A DNA stretch of 8,215 nt from Acidobacteriota bacterium. GTDB taxonomy: Bacteria; Acidobacteriota; Vicinamibacteria; Vicinamibacterales; UBA2999. Below, piece after piece: positions 1-4,860 of this stretch. The stretch covers positions 1 to 8,215 of the forward strand of contig CANIAI010000092.1 of assembly GCA_947465275.1 (NCBI GenBank), read 5' to 3'. The notes below the pieces were generated by a model, which made no database searches, had not been told where the DNA came from, and worked only from the letters and a program-made list of their open reading frames with translations. The first letter of the stretch is position 1. Each line of letters opens with the position of its first letter. The position numbers and the translations under genes are program-made.

Positions 1-367
1 CGCCGGCGACCTCCACGAGCTGCAACCCCGGACGTCCGTTGTACTCGGCGCGCAGCGCATTGAGCGCCGCCGCCACTTCTTCCTTCGGTTCGTCCGCGAG
101 CAGCTTGTACAGCACCTTCGGCGTGAGCGGCTCGGGCGACGCGAAGACCAGCGCCTCGACGATCGCCTTCACCTCGGCCGAGGCGCGCGGCACGGCCGGC
201 AGCGCGCCCTCCGCCGCGGGATCCAGCGGGTCGGCGTCGGCCTGGGGTTCGGCGTCGGCGGGCAGGTCGGCCTGTTCGTCCTGGGCGCTGTCCTGCTCCG
301 GCGACGCGTCAGCTGCCTGATCCGTGATGGTGGCGTCGGCGGTCTCGGTCTCGATCTCGTCGGTCAT
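1..367 (-). CDS. scpB: ScpB, segregation and condensation protein B (3' end cut by window edge)
   Basis: ScpB is the winged-helix kite subunit that binds ScpA and, with Smc, forms the bacterial condensin that compacts and segregates newly replicated chromosomes. About 122 codons are visible from an ATG at 365-367; the C-terminal part lies beyond position 1. Residues from about 63 (VKAIVEALVFASPEPLTPKV and on) match the start of the first ScpB winged helix, with its usual helix, the 'EPLT' turn and the conserved GLQLVEVAGG-type strand just before the cut. The first ~60 residues are an acidic, Asp/Glu/Ala/Gln-rich, probably disordered extension that ordinary ScpB proteins lack. An AAGGGA Shine-Dalgarno-like site (377-382, inside the end of scpA) sits 9 nt before the ATG. 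The gene begins 4 bp after the scpA stop, so the two are almost surely co-translated. The family call is firm. Confidence 0.9.
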   Translation of the reverse strand, partial: MTDEIETETADATITDQAADASPEQDSAQDEQADLPADAEPQADADPLDPAAEGALPAVPRASAEVKAIVEALVFASPEPLTPKVLYKLLADEPKEEVAAALNALRAEYNGRPGLQLVEVAG

Positions 368-371
368 GGGG

Positions 372-1163
372 CTAGTTCCCTTGCGGGTCGCCAATCGGGT
401 GCGGCGCATCGACGGGACGCGGCCGCTTGTACACGCGGATCGCCCCGAAGCTGCCCGCCTGGAAGACCCGGATCACTTTCAGCCGGATCATCTCGAGGAT
501 GGCGAGGAAGGTGACGATCATGAATGGCCGCGAGCCGTCGCCGTCGGCGAAGAGTTCCTCGAAGCCGCACGCCTCGGTCTCGGACAACTGCTCGAGCAGC
601 TGGTGCATCCGCTCGTGGATGGACATCTGCTCGGGCGGCAGCACCATCCGGGGACGCCGGTTCGCCCGCTCGAGCACGCCCCGGAAGGCGGCCATGAGGC
701 TGAACAGGTCGACCTCGAGCTCGGGCTCGAACTCGTCCTGCATCGCGGCGGCGACGGCGGCGTCGGGCCGCGGCAGCTGCGCCGCCCGCAGCGTCTCACG
801 CTCGTGCAGCAGTTCGGCCGCCGTCTTGTACTTCTGGTGCTCGAGCAGGCGCCGCACGAGCGTCTCCCGCGGATCCTCATCGGGCCCGCCGGCCTCGCTC
901 GCCGTCTCGGGCCGCGGCAGCAGCAGACGCGACTTGATGTGGATCAGCGTCGACGCCATGACCAGGAACTCGCCGGCCACATCCAGGTTCAGCTCCTGCA
1001 TCAGCTCGATGTACCGGAGGTACTGCTCGGTGATCAGCGCGATCGGGATGTTGTAGATGTCGAGCTCGTGCTTCCGGATCAGGTGGATCAGGAGGTCGAG
1101 CGGGCCCTCGAAGCCCTCGAGCTTGACGGTATAGGCGTCTGGCGACGACTCGAACTCACTCAT
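372..1163 (-). CDS. scpA: ScpA, segregation and condensation protein A (kleisin)
   Basis: ScpA is the kleisin subunit that bridges the head domains of the Smc dimer and binds ScpB, in the nucleoid. The 263-residue product has the family's usual length. The N-terminal hallmark is at residues ~17-50: FEGPLDLLIHLIRKHELDI, followed by IPIALITEQYLRYIE. Next comes the helix VAGEFLVMASTLIHIKSRLLLP (~63-84), a variable acidic linker (SEAGGPDEDPRE), and the C-terminal winged helix (FMIVTFLAILEMIRLKVIRV, then FGAIRVYKRP) that contacts the Smc head. The ATG at 1161-1163 places the conserved FEGPLDLL at the standard distance. It lies 14 bp after the trpS stop and is followed 4 bp later by scpB, so this is a polycistronic unit. 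Nothing looks truncated or frameshifted. Confidence 0.95.
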   Translation of the reverse strand: MSEFESSPDAYTVKLEGFEGPLDLLIHLIRKHELDIYNIPIALITEQYLRYIELMQELNLDVAGEFLVMASTLIHIKSRLLLPRPETASEAGGPDEDPRETLVRRLLEHQKYKTAAELLHERETLRAAQLPRPDAAVAAAMQDEFEPELEVDLFSLMAAFRGVLERANRRPRMVLPPEQMSIHERMHQLLEQLSETEACGFEELFADGDGSRPFMIVTFLAILEMIRLKVIRVFQAGSFGAIRVYKRPRPVDAPHPIGDPQGN

Positions 1164-1177
1164 CTCGGTCCACAGGC

Positions 1178-2197
1178 TCAGTAGCGCAGCCGCACCGCGT
1201 CGCGCACCCGTTCCATCGTCGCCTGGGCGATCGTGCGCGCCCGGCGCGAGCCTTCCACGGCGACCTCCCGGACGTACCCGGGGCGGCGCAGCACCTCGGC
1301 CCGGCGCTCGCGCATCGGGTCGAGCATCGCGTTCACGGCGCGGGCGAGCTTCGTCTTCACCTCGACGTCGCCCACCTTCCCCTCGCGATACCGTGCCTTG
1401 AGGTCGTCGACCTCGGCCAGGTCGGTGTTGAACGCGTCATGGTACATGAAGACCGGGTTCCCCTCGACGGTGCCCGGGATGTCGGCGCGCACCCGCTTCG
1501 GGTCGGTGTACATCTGCCGCACCTTCTTCACCACGGCGTCGGCGTCGTCCGTCAGGTCGATCGTGTTGCCGTAGCTCTTGCTCATCTTCCGGTTGTCGAG
1601 CCCGGGCAGGCGCGGCACCGGCGTGAGCAGCGGCTGCGGCTCGACGAACACCTCGCCATAGAACTGATGGAAGCGGCGAATCGCCTCGCGCGACAGTTCG
1701 AGGTGCGGCACCTGGTCCTCGCCCACCGGCACGAACCGGCCGTCGTAGATGGCGACGTCGGCCGTCTGCAGCAGGGGGTAGCTGAGGAACCCGAGCGTCG
1801 AGAGGTCCTTCTCCGAGAGCTGGTCCTGCTGCTCCTTGTAGGTCGGCACCCGTTCGAGCCACGGAATGGGGATGACCATCGAGAGCAGGAGGAACAGCTC
1901 GGCGTGCTCGGGCACGAGCGACTGGATGAAGATCGTGCTCCGCTCCGGGTCGACGCCGGCGGCGAGCCAGTCGGCGACGTTGTCGAGCGCCGAGCCGGCG
2001 ATGGGCGCCGTGTTCGCGTACTCGCTGGTCAGGGCGTGCCAGTCGGCCACGAAGTAGAAGCAGTCGTACGTGTCCTGGAGCGTCGCCCAGTTGCGCAGGG
2101 CTCCCACCAGGTGGCCAAGGTGGAGCTTCCCCGTGGGACGCATCCCGGACACAACGCGAGGTCGATTCTGGTTCACCGCTTCTCTCGTGATTCGCAA
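1178..2197 (-). CDS. trpS: Tryptophanyl-tRNA synthetase (class I)
   Basis: TrpS charges tRNA-Trp with tryptophan using ATP, in the cytoplasm. Both class I signatures are present: GKLHLGH, the HIGH-motif equivalent (HLGH at residues 26-29), and KMSKS at 204-208 followed by YGN. Other hallmarks are RPRVVSGMRPTG at the start, FLLLSMVIPIPWLERVPTYKEQ, LSYPLLQTADVAIYDG, and VPVGEDQVPHLELSREAIRRFH, which includes the conserved GEDQ. The length of 339 residues from the first possible start is normal. That start is TTG (2195-2197) and has no Shine-Dalgarno. An in-frame GTG at 2174-2176, preceded by GAGAGAAG, would give 332 residues and begins closer to the conserved region, so it may be the true start. 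The gene lies 28 bp downstream of the M50 peptidase gene, with a perfect palindrome between them, and 14 bp upstream of scpA. Confidence 0.95.
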   Translation of the reverse strand: MRITREAVNQNRPRVVSGMRPTGKLHLGHLVGALRNWATLQDTYDCFYFVADWHALTSEYANTAPIAGSALDNVADWLAAGVDPERSTIFIQSLVPEHAELFLLLSMVIPIPWLERVPTYKEQQDQLSEKDLSTLGFLSYPLLQTADVAIYDGRFVPVGEDQVPHLELSREAIRRFHQFYGEVFVEPQPLLTPVPRLPGLDNRKMSKSYGNTIDLTDDADAVVKKVRQMYTDPKRVRADIPGTVEGNPVFMYHDAFNTDLAEVDDLKARYREGKVGDVEVKTKLARAVNAMLDPMRERRAEVLRRPGYVREVAVEGSRRARTIAQATMERVRDAVRLRY

Positions 2198-2201
2198 TGA
2201 G

Positions 2202-2219
2202 GGGGTCAGGCCTGACCCC
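2202..2219. repeat. Perfect 18-bp palindrome, probable dispersed intergenic repeat
   Basis: GGGGTCAGGCCTGACCCC is identical to its own reverse complement. It fills most of the 28-bp gap between the M50 peptidase stop and the trpS start. It has no loop and no T-tract on either side, so it does not look like an intrinsic terminator. The GGGGTCAG...CTGACCCC core resembles dispersed palindromes I recall from many GC-rich bacterial genomes, sometimes linked with REP-associated (RAYT) transposases. Only one copy is seen here, so its repeat status is inference. Confidence 0.6.
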
Positions 2220-2225
2220 GGCCGC

Positions 2226-2840
2226 TTACAGCAGCCAGGCCAGCAGCTGCTCCTGCACCGGGTCGATGACCCGCCACAGGATGCCGCTGAACATCAGGCC
2301 GTACAGGATGACGAACCCGTACGGCCGCAGCCTGTCGAACATCCGGGCCGCCCCGCCGGGCAGCACGCCGCTGAGGACGTTCCCGCCATCGAGCGGCGGC
2401 ACCGGCACCATGTTGAAGACCGCCAGCAGCACGTTCAGCTGCACGACGCCCCGCAGGACCGCACCGGCCAGCCCGTACGCCGGCACCAGGTGGATCGCGA
2501 TGGCCGCGAGTGCCGCCAGCACCAGGTTGCTGCCGGGCCCGGCGGCCGCGATCAGCATGTACTTCCGCGACGGGTTGTCCCCGAGGTGCCGCATGTCGAC
2601 CGGCACCGGCTTCGCCCAGCCGAAGACCGGCAGGCCCGTCGAGAGCGCGATCAGCGGGAACAGGATCGTCCCGATCGGGTCGATGTGGACGGCGGGGTTC
2701 AGCGACACGCGGCCGAGGAGACGGGCGGTCGGATCCCCGAGCCGATCCGCCGACCAGGCATGCGCCGCCTCGTGCACGCTGAGCGACACCAGCAGCATCA
2801 CGAAGACGACCAGGACCTGGGTGAAATCGATGCCCGGCAA
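2226..2840 (-). CDS. Site-2 protease family membrane metalloprotease (M50)
   Basis: This is a small integral-membrane zinc protease of the M50 (site-2 protease) family, the short type with no PDZ domain. Members cut substrates within the membrane; the substrate cannot be told from sequence. The 204-residue product has the zinc motif HEAAH (His23, Glu24, His27) inside the first hydrophobic segment. It also has the family block LGDPTARLLGRVSLNPAVHI (34-53), AAAGPGSN (98-105) and the distal motif NMVPVPPLDGG (143-153), where Asp151 is the third zinc ligand. Hydrophobic stretches at about 9-22, 57-72, 95-120, 124-142 and the C-terminus indicate four to six membrane segments. The start is TTG (2838-2840); an in-frame TGA lies three codons upstream, so no longer form exists. 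There is no Shine-Dalgarno. It is the first gene of the run leading to trpS-scpA-scpB. Confidence 0.9.
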   Translation of the reverse strand: MPGIDFTQVLVVFVMLLVSLSVHEAAHAWSADRLGDPTARLLGRVSLNPAVHIDPIGTILFPLIALSTGLPVFGWAKPVPVDMRHLGDNPSRKYMLIAAAGPGSNLVLAALAAIAIHLVPAYGLAGAVLRGVVQLNVLLAVFNMVPVPPLDGGNVLSGVLPGGAARMFDRLRPYGFVILYGLMFSGILWRVIDPVQEQLLAWLL

Positions 2841-2901
2841 GGGGTTTCAGACTAGCACAGGTGCCCGGCGCCACCCGGCGGGCGGCGGGTTACAGTAGGG
2901 C
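2841..2901. promoter_or_regulatory. Divergent intergenic spacer with two -10-like boxes
   Basis: These 61 bp separate two divergently transcribed genes, so both promoters must lie here or inside the coding regions. On the minus strand a TGC-TAGTCT box (hexamer at 2849-2854) stands 8 nt before the TTG of the peptidase gene. On the plus strand TACAGT (2891-2896) stands 5 nt before the GTG of the CoA-transferase gene. Both fit TAnnnT, and both sit so close to the start codons that transcription would begin at or next to the codon. Neither gene has a clear Shine-Dalgarno. No convincing -35 boxes were seen. The assignment is inference. Confidence 0.35.
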
Positions 2902-4209
2902 GTGCACGACTGGACAGACTCGGCCCAGAGCCCCGCGGACGCGCTCCGGTGCGTCACCAGCGGCATGCGCATCTTCGTCCACGGCGCCGCGGCCACGCCC
3001 ACCCCGCTCCTCGAGGCGCTGGCCGCCCGTCGCGACCTGACCGACGTGACGCTCTACCACCTGCACACGGCCGGACCGGCACCGTTCGTCGCCCCGGAGG
3101 CCCGGGGGCGGCTCTTCTCGGTCTCCACCTTCGCCGGCCCCCCGGTCCGGGACGCCATCGCCCGCGGTGACGCCGACTTCATCCCGATCTTCCTGTCCGA
3201 CATCCCGTCGCTCTTCACCAGCCGGCAGGTGCCGCTCGACGTGGCGATCCTGCAACTCTCGCCGCCCGACCGCCACGGCTACTGCACCCTCGGCACGTCG
3301 GTCGACGCCGCCATGGCCGCCGCACAGTCGGCCCGGTTCATCGTGGCCGAGATCAACGACCGGATGCCGCGCACGCACGGGAACACGCTCATTCCGTTCT
3401 CGCGCCTCCACGCCTTCATCCACTCGGCGCGCCCGATTCATGCGCACCAGCCGGCCCGCGCCGGCGCCGACGACCAGGCGATCGCCGGACATGTCGCCGC
3501 CCTGGTCGAGGACGGCGCGACGCTGCAGATGGGGATCGGCGCGATTCCGGACGCGGTGCTCGCGCGCCTGCACGACAAGCAGGACCTCGGCATCCACACC
3601 GAGATGTTCTCGGACGGACTCGTCGACCTGGTGCGCAGCGGCGCCATCACCAACCGGCTGAAGCACGTGCACCGCGGCCGCATCGTGACCAGTTTCGTGT
3701 TCGGCACCGACCGGACGTACGACTTCGTGCACGACAACCCGCTGGTCGAGTTCCACCCGTGCGACCGGACGAACGACACGGCGATCATCCGGCTCAATGA
3801 CAAGGTGACGGCGATCAACTCGGCGATCGAGATCGACCTGTCGGGTCAGGTCGTCGCCGACTCGATGGGCTTCCGGATCTACAGCGGCATCGGCGGGCAG
3901 ATGGACTTCGTGCGCGGCGCGACGCTCTCCGAGGGTGGCAAGGCCATCATCGCGCTGCCGGCCACGGCTGGCGGCGGCCGTGTCAGCCGCATCGTCAGCG
4001 CGCTCAAGCCGGGGGCAGGCGTGGTGACCACCCGGGGCCACGTCCACTGGGTGGCCACCGAATACGGCGCGGTGAACCTGTTCGGCCTCACGCTGCGCCA
4101 GCGCGCCGAGGCGCTGATCGGGCTGGCGCACCCGGACGTCCGCGGCGACCTGCGGCGCGAGTACGCCGAGGCGCGCCACGTCGACCTTCACTCCGCCGGC
4201 CGGGCCTGA
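2902..4209 (+). CDS. Acetyl-CoA hydrolase/transferase family protein, 4-hydroxybutyrate CoA-transferase-like
   Basis: This family (class I CoA-transferases, AbfT/Cat2-like) moves CoA between acyl-CoA and a carboxylate through a glutamyl-CoA thioester; some members act as hydrolases. The 435-residue product covers both domains. The N-terminus has ADALRCVTSGMRIFVHG followed by TPTPLLEAL. The region around 100-130 carries the family pattern VDVAILQLSPPDRHGYCTLG. The probable catalytic glutamate is Glu234 in GIHTEMFSDG. GIGGQMDFVRGA (329-340) is the conserved CoA/oxyanion loop. VVTTRGHVHWVATEYGAVNL is the usual C-terminal block. The GTG start is chosen because the residues before the first ATG (Met22) align with the family N-terminus. 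The gene stands alone on this strand, divergent from the protease and convergent with the cytochrome gene, which it overlaps by 22 bp. The exact substrate cannot be decided from sequence; short-chain or hydroxy acids are likely. Confidence 0.88.
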   Translation: MHDWTDSAQSPADALRCVTSGMRIFVHGAAATPTPLLEALAARRDLTDVTLYHLHTAGPAPFVAPEARGRLFSVSTFAGPPVRDAIARGDADFIPIFLSDIPSLFTSRQVPLDVAILQLSPPDRHGYCTLGTSVDAAMAAAQSARFIVAEINDRMPRTHGNTLIPFSRLHAFIHSARPIHAHQPARAGADDQAIAGHVAALVEDGATLQMGIGAIPDAVLARLHDKQDLGIHTEMFSDGLVDLVRSGAITNRLKHVHRGRIVTSFVFGTDRTYDFVHDNPLVEFHPCDRTNDTAIIRLNDKVTAINSAIEIDLSGQVVADSMGFRIYSGIGGQMDFVRGATLSEGGKAIIALPATAGGGRVSRIVSALKPGAGVVTTRGHVHWVATEYGAVNLFGLTLRQRAEALIGLAHPDVRGDLRREYAEARHVDLHSAGRA

Positions 4210-4655
4210 AGGCTCTCGAGGTACCGGACGATCGCGGTGATCCGCGCCTTCACCATCTCGGCGCTGGGGCCCCCCTTCGCCGAGCGGAACGCATCTCCCC
4301 ACACCGGCATCTCGCGGGTGCCGTGCGACGCCACGCCACGTCCGTCGATCACCTGTTCGAGCCGCGCCGACGGGAACACGCCGCCGTTCCGGGCGGTGTA
4401 CCCGGTGAGATCGGGCACGACGTGCTTCAGCTGCGGGGCCATCGGCCCGTCGCCATGCGCCGTCAGGCCGTGGCACGACGCGCACGAGGCGCGGTAGAGC
4501 GCACGCCCGTCGTCTCCCGGCAGCGGGTCGACCGGAGCGGTGGGCTGTGGTGATGCACCGGGCTGCCGCTGCGCGGCCGTGAGCGGCGTGACGGGTGTGA
4601 TGCCGGCAAGGGCGGCGGCGAGGACGAGCACCAGTGATGCGGCTGCGGTGCGCAT
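4188..4655 (-). CDS. Exported monoheme cytochrome c
   Basis: A small periplasmic electron carrier of 155 residues. The N-terminus is a clear signal peptide: Met-Arg, then a run of Ala/Leu/Val to about residue 18, with probable cleavage after Ala28 (LTAAQ). A Pro/Ala/Gln-rich linker (31-46) leads to a class I cytochrome c domain: GRALYRASCASCHG gives the heme site Cys58-X-X-Cys61-His62, and REMPVWG gives Met116 as likely sixth ligand. A helix MVKARITAIVRYLESLQ closes the domain as usual. The reading frame is open further upstream to 4775, but the ATG at 4653-4655 is chosen because it starts the signal peptide and has GGGAGG (4660-4665) 4 nt before it. It lies 204 bp downstream of the MtrB-like gene on the same strand, which suggests but does not prove a shared role. 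Its 3' end overlaps the convergent CoA-transferase gene by 22 bp. Confidence 0.88.
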   Translation of the reverse strand: MRTAAASLVLVLAAALAGITPVTPLTAAQRQPGASPQPTAPVDPLPGDDGRALYRASCASCHGLTAHGDGPMAPQLKHVVPDLTGYTARNGGVFPSARLEQVIDGRGVASHGTREMPVWGDAFRSAKGGPSAEMVKARITAIVRYLESLQARPAE

Positions 4656-4753
4656 AGAGCCTCCCGCCCGACCTTGGCTGCAAGAACGCGACCTCGGCCG
4701 GCGGCTCCAGGGCCGCACGGGCGCCCGCGCGGGACGCGCGCCAGGGCGCCAGC

Positions 4754-4769
4754 CGCGGGGAAACCCGCG
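4754..4769 (-). other. GC-rich stem-loop in the MtrB-cytochrome spacer
   Basis: On the minus strand this reads CGCGGG-TTTC-CCCGCG: a perfect 6-bp stem with a 4-nt loop. It lies about 100 nt before the monoheme cytochrome start. No T-tract follows, so it is not a standard terminator. It could stabilise an RNA end or affect transcription into the cytochrome gene; nothing in the sequence decides this. Confidence 0.4.
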
Positions 4770-4778
4770 CACCACGCG

Positions 4779-4795
4779 AAAACGGGCGAACCCGC
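4779..4795 (-). terminator. Weak terminator-like hairpin downstream of the MtrB-like gene
   Basis: On the minus strand GCGGG-TTCG-CCCGT forms four G-C pairs plus one G-U around a TTCG loop, followed directly by TTTT (4782-4779). It lies about 65 nt after the MtrB-like stop codon. The stem is short and the T-tract has only four residues, so termination would be partial at best. Partial termination would let some transcripts continue into the monoheme cytochrome gene. Confidence 0.3.
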
Positions 4796-4846
4796 GAGAT
4801 GCGGATCCGCCCGTCAGGTCGAGCCCGGTGGTGCGGGCGAGATCGT

Positions 4847-4860
4847 GCCGGCGCGCCGGC
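4847..4860. repeat. 14-bp perfect palindrome touching the MtrB-like stop codon
   Basis: GCCGGCGCGCCGGC is self-complementary and its last base is part of the TAG stop of the barrel gene. It contains an AscI-type GGCGCGCC core. It could mark the 3' end of the decaheme-barrel transcript, but in DNA this rich in G and C a 14-bp GC palindrome may arise by chance. The rest of the 204-bp spacer (4656-4859) holds the two hairpins listed separately and no gene that I can support. Confidence 0.35.

Noticed and set aside
39..320. Plus-strand Ser/Ala-rich open frame at the left edge
   Set aside because: Antisense to ScpB; the Ser/Ala/Gly composition is typical of a GC-rich shadow frame.
324..1184. Plus-strand open frame opposite scpA
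   Set aside because: The minus strand clearly encodes ScpA; the plus-strand translation is low-complexity His/Arg/Leu/Glu shadow sequence.
2202..2219. Palindrome as an intrinsic terminator for the M50 peptidase gene
   Set aside because: It has no loop and no T-tract on either strand, and the next gene follows at once on the same strand.
4656..4775. Longer start for the monoheme cytochrome (frame open to 4775)
   Set aside because: The extra 40 residues are Arg/Pro/Gly-rich and would bury the signal peptide. The ATG at 4653-4655 has GGGAGG just upstream.
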